Part shown: positions 1 through 5,898 of the stretch, piece by piece
Layout of the letters: every line of letters begins with the position of its first letter
How positions within the stretch are numbered: position 1 is the first letter of the stretch
Source: Gemmatimonadota bacterium
GTDB lineage: Bacteria > Gemmatimonadota > Gemmatimonadetes > Gemmatimonadales > GWC2-71-9
NCBI GenBank assembly: GCA_003220985.1
Contig: QHTY01000037.1
Coordinates: 1-7,414, forward strand
DNA length: 7,414 nt
Direction of reading: 5' to 3'
Notes under the pieces: model-generated
What the model saw: the letters and a program-made list of their open reading frames with translations, nothing else
What the model was told of the DNA's origin: nothing
Databases searched by the model: none
Program-made: the position numbers and the translations under genes

Positions 1-1251
1 GAGCTGCGGGCGCGTGCCGAACAGAATCTAGGAATCCTCGCCAGCATTCAGGGTGACTGCGAGGACGCGCTGGCGTGCTACGCGCGGTCTCTGGAAGCGT
101 ACAAGAGCTGCAACGACGAGCACGGGTCCGCCATCGCGTACCACAACCTCGGGATGGTGAGCGCCCAGCGACAGCTCCTCGACGAAGCCGATCGGTACTT
201 CACCCAGAGCTACGAGATCGCCGTCCGTGTGCAGGATACCTACCTCCAGGGACTGTGCCTCCTAAACCACGCCGAGGTCTACTTCGCGCGGGAACGGTAC
301 GAGCAGGCGCGGCGCAACGCGGAGACGGCCCTGGGGCTGTTCGAGCAGGTCGACAGCGGGGTTCTGCGGGCGCAGGCGTATCGCGTCATCGGGATGGTGT
401 ACCGCGAGACGGGACGGCCAGCGCTGGCCGAGGCCCGCCTGCGCTCGGCGCTCGAGCTGGCGATGACAACGGGCTCAGTCCTGAACGAGGCTACCACGCG
501 CCGGGAGCTCGCGATCCTGTACCAGGCGATGGGCCGTAATCAAGATGCCTTGAGGCTCCTGAACGAGGCCCACGCCTTGTTCCGCCGGCTCGATGCCCGC
601 AGTGATCTAGTCTACGTCGACGGCAAGATGGCCGAGCTCGAGGCCACCTACCTCGCCGTGGTGAGCGAGTGGGGTCAGTCGATCGAGTCGAACGACAGCT
701 ACACCTTCGGACACTGCGAGCGCGTCGCGACCCTCGCCCTGGCGGTCGCCGAGGAGCTTGGTCTGGACCAGCACACCCAAACCACGATCCGGCTCGGCGC
801 CTACCTGCACGACGTGGGGAAGGTGCGCGTGCGACACGAGGTGCTCAACAAGCCCGGGCCGCTCACGCACGCCGAGCGCGAGGCGATGCAGATGCACCCA
901 ATCTGGGGTGTGGAGCTGCTCCTCGGCGTCGGATTCCCCTGGGACTTCAGGCCGATCATCCGCTGGCACCACGAGAAGTACGACGGCAGCGGTTACCCCG
1001 ACCGTCTGCGGGGTGACGAGATCCCGCTGGCGGCGCAGATCGTGGGAATCGTGGACGTGTTCGACGCGCTGACGACCGACCGCCCCTACCGCCCTGCGCT
1101 GTCGCACGAGGCGGCGCTGGACGAGATCGAGCGCTGCCGCGCATGGTGGTCGCGCGCGGTGTATGCCGCCTTCCGGAAGGTTAGAGCAGCAGCGTTTCCA
1201 CGCGATACGCGTGCACCATGTTCGCTTGCGGTGACCAGCCAAACACAGTAA
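1..1251 (+). CDS. TPR-repeat / HD-GYP domain protein, 5' end outside the window
   Basis: The reading frame is open from base 1, so the N-terminus is missing. About 416 residues are visible. The first ~210 are TPR-like helical pairs with recurring patterns such as AYHNLGM, ALGLFEQ and AILYQAMG. These typically bind protein partners. A complete HD-GYP phosphodiesterase domain follows. The metal ligands are visible: His in FGHCERV, HD in YLHDVGK (808-813), His in QMHP, the HH of WHHEKYDGSGYP (GYP at 991-999) and Asp in VDVFDA. HD-GYP enzymes hydrolyse cyclic di-GMP to pGpG/GMP, and some act on cGAMP, so the domain looks catalytically competent. There is no GGDEF or receiver domain in the visible part; an input domain could lie upstream. 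The last ~20 residues leave the family pattern and are encoded antisense to the neighbouring gene, which suggests a tail gained by stop-codon loss. HD-GYP assignment is firm; the substrate is inferred. Confidence 0.92.
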   Translation, partial: ELRARAEQNLGILASIQGDCEDALACYARSLEAYKSCNDEHGSAIAYHNLGMVSAQRQLLDEADRYFTQSYEIAVRVQDTYLQGLCLLNHAEVYFARERYEQARRNAETALGLFEQVDSGVLRAQAYRVIGMVYRETGRPALAEARLRSALELAMTTGSVLNEATTRRELAILYQAMGRNQDALRLLNEAHALFRRLDARSDLVYVDGKMAELEATYLAVVSEWGQSIESNDSYTFGHCERVATLALAVAEELGLDQHTQTTIRLGAYLHDVGKVRVRHEVLNKPGPLTHAEREAMQMHPIWGVELLLGVGFPWDFRPIIRWHHEKYDGSGYPDRLRGDEIPLAAQIVGIVDVFDALTTDRPYRPALSHEAALDEIERCRAWWSRAVYAAFRKVRAAAFPRDTRAPCSLAVTSQTQ

Positions 1252-2269
1252 ACCGGCCGTCCTGCGAAGCCACAAGCGCTAGAGAATCTCTCTGTTCGTG
1301 CACGAATTGCGCGGCGGAAAGATGGCGGGTGCCGCCGACCTCCGAGGCAGGCACCTTGATCGGCGTGTGGCCGACGATCGGCTCGCGCACCAGCACGTGT
1401 TCGACGAATGGGCCGGACTCGGTGCGCCCGATCTTCGCGCCGAAGGCCAGCACGTCCCACCGGTCGCTCAGCACCACCGCCCCATCCACCGCGGTCAGCC
1501 CGCCAATGGCGTCGATCGCCTGCGTGAATGCGGCATCGCGCGCACCTCTGCGCACCAGGTCGCCGAGCTTCGAGAAGGGTGGTGCGACGGTGTAAGGCAC
1601 CGAGACGATCGAGCGGCGCCACGCTTCCGTCCGGTGCGGCACGACCAGCAGTGAGCCGCCGTGCTTGTGCGCGCGCATCGACAGCGCGAGCGGCAGGAGC
1701 ACGTTGTCGGGCGTAGCAGAATCAAACCCCAGCAGCACACTGACGAAGTCGGGGCACTCGGAGGCCATGGTGCCCTCGACGTCCACGATCTTGACCTGAT
1801 CGCCCTCGAGCACCGCGACGTTGGCGAACTTGCCTTCCGGATCGGCGCGGCGGTGCTTGATGACGAGCAGTCCCGGCTCGATCACTTCCACCACGAAGCA
1901 GAACGGCGGGAGGGCGCGCGTAGCCCCCCAGACTGCGAGTCCATCACCGTTTTTCCAGACGCCGAGATGAATGCCGGGTCGCTCGACGGCGGGAGCGAGC
2001 TTTGTCAGGATCGTGGGATCGAGCGGCAACGGCCGCTCGACGTAGAGCGCCGTGCCGCCGGCTTCGCGCGGGAGGTAGGCGAGCGAGATGGTCGGGGCGC
2101 GGCCTTCTTCGCGTCGCAAACTGGCCCAGAAGGCCGCGTTGATGATGCGCTCGATGGTCGCGGCATCGGGGATCTCGGCCTTGATCCCAGCGCGCGCCAC
2201 GTGGTCGCGGAAGTGCTCGGCGACCGTGTGCGCGACCGAGTGGGCGGGTGGATAGGACTGGCGGTCCAT
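1181..2269 (-). CDS. DACNV-like putative nucleotide-sensor / diadenylate cyclase-related protein
   Basis: The product has 362 residues and no signal peptide or membrane helix. The C-terminal part resembles the DisA_N (diadenylate cyclase) fold. TAVDGAVVL (residues 259-267) carries the DGA motif. GGTRHLSA (312-319) aligns with the GTRHR motif, and the following segment ending ALVASQDGRFTVF resembles the terminal strands of that fold. HKHGGSLLVVP (201-211) matches the HGG-x-LLVVP element I associate with the predicted sensor family DACNV. In true DAC enzymes DGA and RHR contact ATP. Here RHR reads RHL, so synthesis of c-di-AMP is doubtful and nucleotide sensing is at least as likely. The ATG has no clear Shine-Dalgarno sequence. 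An inverted-repeat arm sits 9 nt upstream. The 3' end overlaps the HD-GYP gene by 71 bp, so two nucleotide-signalling proteins converge. The family call is from remembered motifs; the function is inferred. Confidence 0.75.
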   Translation of the reverse strand: MDRQSYPPAHSVAHTVAEHFRDHVARAGIKAEIPDAATIERIINAAFWASLRREEGRAPTISLAYLPREAGGTALYVERPLPLDPTILTKLAPAVERPGIHLGVWKNGDGLAVWGATRALPPFCFVVEVIEPGLLVIKHRRADPEGKFANVAVLEGDQVKIVDVEGTMASECPDFVSVLLGFDSATPDNVLLPLALSMRAHKHGGSLLVVPHRTEAWRRSIVSVPYTVAPPFSKLGDLVRRGARDAAFTQAIDAIGGLTAVDGAVVLSDRWDVLAFGAKIGRTESGPFVEHVLVREPIVGHTPIKVPASEVGGTRHLSAAQFVHEQRDSLALVASQDGRFTVFGWSPQANMVHAYRVETLLL

Positions 2270-2355
2270 GCTGAAACTTACTGCGTCAAAAGGAGCTCTG
2301 TACTTCGACGCTTCTTTCGACGTCTTATATTTGACGCAGTACTCAAGGAGAGCTC
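2270..2355. promoter_or_regulatory. Divergent control region with a perfect 12-bp inverted repeat
   Basis: This 86-bp gap separates the DACNV-like gene (-) from the membrane-protein gene (+) and must hold both promoters. TACTGCGTCAAA (2279-2290) is exactly repeated in reverse complement as TTTGACGCAGTA (2330-2341), with a 39-bp spacer. Each arm lies close to one start codon (9 and 14 nt). The related heptamer TTCGACG occurs as direct repeats at 2304-2310 and 2316-2322. The AT-rich core at 2325-2332 is the best -10 candidate for the rightward gene, but no good -35 box was found. The pattern fits an operator for a dimeric regulator that could loop or cover both promoters. A transcript hairpin is an alternative. 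No regulator is encoded next to it, unless the DACNV-like protein acts in the circuit. Confidence 0.5.
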
Positions 2356-2862
2356 ATGCTGATGATCGTGCTGCGGTTCCTCCACGTCGTGTCCGGTGCG
2401 CTGTGGGTCGGGATGTTCGCCTTCATGACGTTTTTCCTCATGCCCGCGTTTGCCGAAGCAGGTCCCGAGGGCGCGAAGGTGCAAGGGGCGCTCATGCGGC
2501 GCCGCATTCCCCTGATCATGCCTGTCATCGCGTTGGTCACGCTCGTGACCGGCTTCTGGTTGTTCCAGCGGCTGTCGGGCGGTGCGGCCGGAGCGTTCAT
2601 GAAGACGCCCACGGGTCGGGCTTTCGGCGTGGGCGGTTTGTCGGCGCTGCTGGCGTTTGTGGTGGGCGTCATTGTCGGGCGGCCGGTGATGATGCGGATG
2701 GCAAAGCTCGGCGAATCACTGCCGACGGCTGCTCCCGCCGACCGGCCGGGGATCACGGCCGAGATGCAACGCCTGCGGGGGCGCAGCGCGGCGCTGAACC
2801 GAGTGGTGATGGCACTGCTATTGGTGGCGCTGACCGCAATGGCTGTTGCCCGCTACGTCTGA
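2356..2862 (+). CDS. Four-helix integral membrane protein, CopD/DUF2269-like
   Basis: The 168-residue product has four predicted membrane helices at about residues 4-28, 51-71, 88-108 and 147-166. The first helix carries RFLHVVSGALWVGM. The LH...WxG pattern recalls CopD-like and HemJ-like membrane proteins, in which a helix histidine can bind haem or copper. That role is only a possibility here, since one motif does not establish it. The remainder has a short positively charged loop (MRRR, 47-50) and a hydrophilic stretch of ~35 residues (112-146) between helices 3 and 4. The ATG is preceded by a good Shine-Dalgarno sequence, AAGGAG at 2345-2350, five bases away. It is divergent from the DACNV-like gene and overlaps the 3' end of the DUF2127-like gene by 10 bp. 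The membrane topology is secure; the family is tentative and the function unknown. Confidence 0.8.
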   Translation: MLMIVLRFLHVVSGALWVGMFAFMTFFLMPAFAEAGPEGAKVQGALMRRRIPLIMPVIALVTLVTGFWLFQRLSGGAAGAFMKTPTGRAFGVGGLSALLAFVVGVIVGRPVMMRMAKLGESLPTAAPADRPGITAEMQRLRGRSAALNRVVMALLLVALTAMAVARYV

Positions 2863-3275
2863 ACCTTCACTCGGCGCCACTCCGCCAAAGTCAGGAGGAT
2901 CACCGCGACATCCAGCACCGTGAGGGCGATGAGCCAGCCTGAGGGCTCGACGACGTACCGGTAGATCTGGTAAACGCCAAACGCAGCGAACACGCCGATC
3001 GCCAACGGAAACGCCCACAGCCTTTCCCGCAGTAGCGCATACACGAGGACGCCTTTCACCAGGCCGTGCGACAGCAAGTACATCGCGGCGAAGCGCTCGT
3101 CTTGTGGAGAGATGTGCTGCGCAATGCCGGGATTGTGCGAGAGCTGGACAATAAACTCGCGAATTGCGCTCGGTGGGAAGACGAGCAACAGAACACCACC
3201 GATCAGCTCCAGCAGTCCGTTCACCCCCTTGAGGACGACGCCGATCTGGAACGCGACGTGAACCTTGGAGCGCAT
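2853..3275 (-). CDS. DUF2127-like small membrane protein
   Basis: The 140-residue product opens with the pattern AFQIGVVLKGVNGLLELIGG, which resembles the N-terminus of the uncharacterised DUF2127 membrane family. Four hydrophobic segments are visible. The first follows the N-terminus, the second is centred on YLLSHGLVKGVLVYALL, the third on AFPLAIGVFAAFGVYQIY and the fourth on LIALTVLDVAVILLTL. A short charged loop (HISPQDERFAAM) lies between the first two. I chose the ATG at 3275 because GAAAGGGGAA lies just upstream and fits a Shine-Dalgarno sequence. A GTG five codons earlier (3290) would give 145 residues and falls inside that ribosome-binding stretch. It converges with the CopD-like gene and overlaps it by 10 bp. 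No biochemical function is known to me for the family. Confidence 0.82.
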   Translation of the reverse strand: MRSKVHVAFQIGVVLKGVNGLLELIGGVLLLVFPPSAIREFIVQLSHNPGIAQHISPQDERFAAMYLLSHGLVKGVLVYALLRERLWAFPLAIGVFAAFGVYQIYRYVVEPSGWLIALTVLDVAVILLTLAEWRRVKVQT

Positions 3276-3343
3276 CCGTTCCCCTTTCACAACGTCAAGG
3301 GTTGCACAACTCCACAGCTCGTGCTCATTGAGGCGTCCGCCGC

Positions 3344-3360
3344 ACCAGCTTTAAGCTGGT
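3344..3360. repeat. Short perfect hairpin in the divergent intergenic region
   Basis: ACCAGCT (3344-3350) and AGCTGGT (3354-3360) form a perfect 7-bp inverted repeat around TTA. It lies in the 173-bp gap between the DUF2127-like gene (-) and the 520-aa gene (+). There is no T-run on either side, so it does not look like an intrinsic terminator. An operator or a degenerate intergenic palindrome is possible. No convincing promoter boxes were found elsewhere in the gap. Confidence 0.4.
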
Positions 3361-3448
3361 CAAATCACGTAACTCACTTGCAGACAATGCATTAGGCGAA
3401 CTGGCGCTCAAGTTGCCGTAGATCTAGTCTACCCTCGACGAGCGACCT

Positions 3449-5011
3449 ATGACCGCCTGGCAGGACTCTTGGACGTTCCGAATCGTGGACCAGGACACAG
3501 GGGCGGCAGTCCCCGGTGTCCCGGTCAGCGTGCTCGAGAGTGGCGGCCGGGCGGGCGGTTACTGGGTGAGTGACACCGACGGGCTCGTCCGGATCCCCAA
3601 ACACGATCAGCCGCGGCTGCGGCTCCGCGTCGGGTTGCGCAACGAGGAAGCGATCGAGTTCGACGCCCGCTCGCTGCCAGACGACACCATTCCCCTCACC
3701 GCTCCGCGCGACCTCTCAGTTGCCGGCAACGCGGCGACGTCCGCGCAATCCAGGACGCCCACGCCGCCTCCCGCCGTGGCTCCGACGCTGGCGGATGCAC
3801 AGCCGCAGCCTGCCGGGGCGGGCGGTGCGGGCGGGGCGGGCGGGGCGGGGGCGGGGGCGGGGAACGGACACCTCATGCGGTTCGCGCGCATCGGCGTGCT
3901 GCCGCAAGACGTAGAAATCACCGCCACTCCCGACGCTCAGCAGAGCGTCGGGCCCGCTCCGGACCCGACGGCCGTGCGCTACGGCGTGCTTCTCGAGATC
4001 GAGTTGGTGTGGCAGTCCCTAGGTGCCCAGGCAGGCGAGACGCTGTACAGCATCTCGCTCGGCCCCGGCGAAGAGGTGAAGCTCGCGGTCTCGGACGGGC
4101 GCTGGCGCAAGTCGTCGGACGCGCGCGAGCGCCCGCTGCAGATCGTCGCGAAGATGGTCGGCGCCCGCCAGCTCGGCGACGGCATGGACGCGGTGCCACT
4201 CGCTCCCTGCGTCGCTTCCGACCTGCCCGGCACCGCTGCCGACACGGTCAAGCTTCTCGCCGAGCGCACCGCGCGGACATGCGAGGCGCTGCGGCGCCGC
4301 GCGCTGGGCGTCACGGAGCTCGATGGCGAGAAGCCGGCGGCCACTTCGGTGCGCACCCTGCGGAACATGCGGTCCGAGGGGGTCCTCACCTATCATTTCG
4401 TCGAGCCGATCGAGCGCCATCGCGTGATCGTGCGGTCGCCGACCTTCCGGCCGGCGCTGCTCGTGCCCTTCCGCTTGCCGAACCTCGCCACGCGCGAAGT
4501 GCTGCAGCGCTTCGGGCACGTCCTGCGGCGCAGCCTGCTGGATCGCACCCTCGCCGCCGACATCGACCAGGTGCTCGGCGCGGACGCGCCCCCGCGGGCA
4601 GTGGAACGGCGTCTGTACGAGCACATCGCCGCGCATCTCCCCTACTACTCGGCCACGATCATCGCCGCCGGCGACCCGGCGGAACGGTTCTTTGCGCTTG
4701 CCAAGCTGCGCGATCCACGCGGTCGCCCCCTGACCGACGTGATCGAGAACATCGTGGTGGATCGCGTGGGTAATTACGTCGCCTTTCCGCTCCGCTCCAC
4801 GGACTACACAACGCCCGAATGGCGCAGCGCGCTGGCCGCGAGCGCGGCGCAATCGGCTCGCGCGTCGCGCGAGTTCAGCGTCGCGCTGCCGGTTCCGGGC
4901 GTGTGGCTCCGCTCGGAGTTGTTCCCCGCCCACGTCGTCACTCAGAGTGACGCCGGCGCCGAGGACGTAAAGCCCGAGGCGGGACGTACGGAGCGGCGCA
5001 AGCGAGGCTAG
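3449..5011 (+). CDS. Uncharacterised 520-aa multidomain protein with Gly/Ala linker
   Basis: I do not recognise a named family with confidence. Residues ~8-85 (FRIVDQDTGAAVPGVPVSVL, then YWVSDTDGLVRIPK) look like a small beta-sandwich of the carboxypeptidase-regulatory/CNA-B type. A disordered Pro/Ala/Gly linker follows (~95-140, including GAGGAGGAGGAGAGAG). A second region (~177-345) opens with YGVLLEIELVWQSLGAQAGE and LYSISLGPGEEVKLAV, followed by a charged helical stretch. A third (~385-455) contains HLPYYSATIIAAGDPAERF and VVDRVGNYVAFPLRS. The C-terminus is charged and disordered (RTERRKRG). There is no signal peptide or membrane helix, so it is probably cytosolic. The WQSLG...GE..YS..L.PGE pattern is vaguely familiar from large uncharacterised proteins, possibly from phage-tail-like loci; I cannot verify this. 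The upstream ribosome-binding site is weak. The methyltransferase starts 11 bp downstream, so co-transcription is likely. Confidence 0.8.
   Translation: MTAWQDSWTFRIVDQDTGAAVPGVPVSVLESGGRAGGYWVSDTDGLVRIPKHDQPRLRLRVGLRNEEAIEFDARSLPDDTIPLTAPRDLSVAGNAATSAQSRTPTPPPAVAPTLADAQPQPAGAGGAGGAGGAGAGAGNGHLMRFARIGVLPQDVEITATPDAQQSVGPAPDPTAVRYGVLLEIELVWQSLGAQAGETLYSISLGPGEEVKLAVSDGRWRKSSDARERPLQIVAKMVGARQLGDGMDAVPLAPCVASDLPGTAADTVKLLAERTARTCEALRRRALGVTELDGEKPAATSVRTLRNMRSEGVLTYHFVEPIERHRVIVRSPTFRPALLVPFRLPNLATREVLQRFGHVLRRSLLDRTLAADIDQVLGADAPPRAVERRLYEHIAAHLPYYSATIIAAGDPAERFFALAKLRDPRGRPLTDVIENIVVDRVGNYVAFPLRSTDYTTPEWRSALAASAAQSARASREFSVALPVPGVWLRSELFPAHVVTQSDAGAEDVKPEAGRTERRKRG
3814..3862 (+). repeat. G-run tract with G-quadruplex potential inside the 520-aa gene
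   Basis: The coding strand carries nine runs of three to five G, separated by one base or by a short GGT-containing spacer. This is far above the four runs needed for an intramolecular quadruplex with one-base loops. It encodes the Gly/Ala linker, so it could be just a codon-level product of a GC-rich genome. It could also stall polymerase, fold in the mRNA, or be slippage-prone and vary in length. Confidence 0.65.
3929..3952 (+). repeat. Perfect 10-bp hairpin inside the 520-aa gene
   Basis: CCCGACGCTC (3929-3938) and GAGCGTCGGG (3943-3952) are exact reverse complements around the loop AGCA. This is a very stable structure within coding sequence, 66 bp after the G-run tract. There is no following T-run, so it is not a standard terminator. 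It encodes part of the segment between the linker and the second region, where protein constraint is probably low. Confidence 0.6.
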
Positions 5012-5022
5012 TTTAGCGGGCG

Positions 5023-5667
5023 ATGAGTTGCTGTGACGCCCCTGCGTGGGTCTGCCAGTTCGATCGGAAGAGGGCGGCCGGAGACCTCCGGGACTATCGG
5101 GAGGACGGTCCTGCGGCGACGACGCGGGCGCTGATTGACGCGCTGCTACGCGCCGGCGTCGAACAGCGCACGGTACTCGACATCGGCGGTGGCGTAGGCG
5201 CGATCCAGCTCGAGCTGCTCAAGGCCGGTGCGCGCGCGGCGACGAGCGTCGATGTCTCGGCGGCCTATCTCGCTGCGGCGGGCGAAGAGGCTGCACGCCA
5301 GGGCGTGAGCGAGCGCATCACCTTTCAGGTCGGCGATTTCGTCGATCTCGCGCCCCGCATTCCAGCGGCCGATATCGTCACACTCGATCGCGTCGTCTGC
5401 TGCTATGCCAGGATGGAGCCGTTGGTGAAAGCGTCGGCGGAGCGGTGCCAGCGCTTGTACGGCCTGGTCTATCCGCGCGACCAGTGGCTCACACGCACTG
5501 TGGTTCACACCCAAAACTTTTTTCGCGGCTTGTGGCGGAATCCGTTCCGCTCGTTTGTGCATTCTGTCGCCGCTATGGATGCACTGATTCGCTCTTTGGG
5601 ATTCACGCTGCGACACAAAGTGCGGACGTTTGTGTGGGAGGTTGTGGTATATCAAAGGCGAGGGTGA
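5023..5667 (+). CDS. Class I SAM-dependent methyltransferase
   Basis: The 214-residue product has a Rossmann-type SAM-binding domain. VLDIGGGVGAIQLELL (51-66) is motif I, the acidic end of strand 2 is the Asp of SVDVS (D77), and VGDFVDL (103-109) and ADIVTLDRVVCCY (116-128) follow in the positions expected for motifs II-IV. The N-terminal lead (MSCC, then CQFD and DLRDYREDGPAATTR) and the CCY motif look like a recurring subgroup in environmental bacteria. The methyl acceptor cannot be read from the sequence. Cysteines at 3, 4, 11, 126 and 127 are noticeable but not a clear metal site. It starts 11 bp after the 520-aa gene, without a strong Shine-Dalgarno sequence, so the two are probably co-transcribed and the partner protein might be the substrate (inference). 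The 3' segment (5500-5667) is less GC-rich than the rest of the gene. Confidence 0.88.
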   Translation: MSCCDAPAWVCQFDRKRAAGDLRDYREDGPAATTRALIDALLRAGVEQRTVLDIGGGVGAIQLELLKAGARAATSVDVSAAYLAAAGEEAARQGVSERITFQVGDFVDLAPRIPAADIVTLDRVVCCYARMEPLVKASAERCQRLYGLVYPRDQWLTRTVVHTQNFFRGLWRNPFRSFVHSVAAMDALIRSLGFTLRHKVRTFVWEVVVYQRRG

Positions 5668-5676
5668 GAAGGTCGC

Positions 5677-5705
5677 TTGACATCGGTAACCGATCTATCT
5701 AGCTA
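5677..5705 (+). promoter_or_regulatory. Candidate promoter for the sulfurtransferase operon
   Basis: TTGACA (5677-5682) is a perfect sigma-70-type -35 box, 9 bp after the methyltransferase stop codon. At the standard 17-bp spacing lies TAGCTA (5700-5705), a poor -10 match. A start near 5711-5714 would make the small Cys-containing frame at 5714 leaderless or nearly so. I found no better promoter between here and the sulfurtransferase start. The -10 mismatch keeps confidence low. Confidence 0.35.
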
Positions 5706-5710
5706 GCTAG
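5699..5710. repeat. Tandem CTAG x3 palindrome
   Basis: CTAGCTAGCTAG is three direct CTAG units and a perfect 12-bp palindrome. CTAG is usually under-represented in bacterial genomes. It overlaps the proposed -10/start region, so it could be an operator, or an accidental low-complexity run. Confidence 0.5.
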
Positions 5711-5713
5711 GTA

Positions 5714-5779
5714 ATGATCTACACGATCTGCGCCGCCTGTCCCTGTAGCATGCCCCATTTGCCCGGGAAGCGGCCGTAG
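5714..5779 (+). CDS. Candidate 21-codon Cys-rich leader peptide
   Basis: A stop-bounded small frame (TAG at 5708, ATG at 5714, TAG at 5777) would encode 21 residues with Cys at positions 6, 9 and 11 (segment CAACPC). Three Cys codons within six is unusual for so short a frame. AGGT directly before the ATG is too close to act as a normal ribosome-binding site, so translation would have to be leaderless or weak. Its stop codon lies inside a segment (5768-5777) that can pair with the 3' arm of the downstream terminator (5836-5845). This is the arrangement expected of an attenuator leader peptide. Mycobacteria are known to control sulfur operons through leaderless polycysteine leader frames, and that precedent motivates the call. 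It could still be a chance frame. Confidence 0.35.
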   Translation: MIYTICAACPCSMPHLPGKRP

Positions 5780-5807
5780 TGTAGGCGAGGAGTTTCGGAG
5801 TGTGACG

Positions 5808-5852
5808 CGGCTGTGGACCCGGGGGATTGGGAACCACGGCCGTTTTGTTTTT
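5808..5852 (+). terminator. Intrinsic terminator / possible attenuator upstream of the sulfurtransferase
   Basis: CGGCTGTGG (5808-5816) pairs with CCACGGCCG (5834-5842) over nine positions with one G-U wobble. CCC (5818-5820) can pair inside with GGG (5829-5831). TTTTGTTTTT (5843-5852) follows immediately. This is a good Rho-independent terminator for rightward transcripts. It could simply end the methyltransferase transcript 141 nt after its stop. It also lies only 70 bp before the sulfurtransferase with no visible promoter in between, which points to conditional termination. An alternative helix, 5768-5777 with 5836-5845 (ten pairs including one wobble), would take up the terminator's 3' arm. 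Confidence 0.75.
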
Positions 5853-5854
5853 GG

Positions 5855-5898
5855 ACAGGCTAAAGCCTGTGCTCGGCCGGCAACACCCTTGAGGGTGT
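5855..5898. repeat. Pair of short palindromes in the sulfurtransferase leader
   Basis: ACAGGCT (5855-5861) / AGCCTGT (5864-5870) and ACACCCT (5883-5889) / AGGGTGT (5892-5898) are two perfect 7-bp inverted repeats, each with a 2-base centre, 12 bp apart. The form AGGCTAAAGCCT resembles short intergenic palindromes that I recall as dispersed repeats in soil bacteria such as Acidobacteriota. The pair may be a REP/BIME-like unit. In RNA the two-base loops would have to open by a pair on each side. The second hairpin ends 14 nt before the ribosome-binding site of the sulfurtransferase. Confidence 0.55.

Noticed and set aside
607..1275. Minus-strand open frame opposite the HD-GYP domain
   Set aside because: It lies antisense to an unmistakable HD-GYP domain and has no recognisable motif.
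2326..2333. TATATTTG as a Bacteroidota-type TAnnTTTG -7 promoter element
   Set aside because: The match is exact, but the GC content and gene content do not suggest Bacteroidota. It lies in the AT-rich core of an inverted-repeat region, and no matching upstream box is present.
1661..2362. Plus-strand open frame opposite the DACNV-like gene
   Set aside because: Its His/Arg/Gly-rich composition is typical of an antisense shadow, and the minus-strand protein has family motifs.
3418..3432. GTAGA/TCTAC mini hairpin before the 520-aa gene
   Set aside because: A 5-bp stem with a 5-base loop is short enough to be chance and has no associated signal.
4019..4933. Long minus-strand open frame (304 codons) opposite the 520-aa gene
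   Set aside because: Its product is Arg/Gly/Ala-rich with no domain pattern, as expected for the complement of GC-rich coding DNA. The plus-strand frame is longer and has domain-like structure.
5706..5852. A known metabolite riboswitch, such as a SAM or cobalamin class, in the sulfurtransferase leader
   Set aside because: I could not match the conserved core of any class I know. The Cys-codon frame and alternative helices explain the region better.
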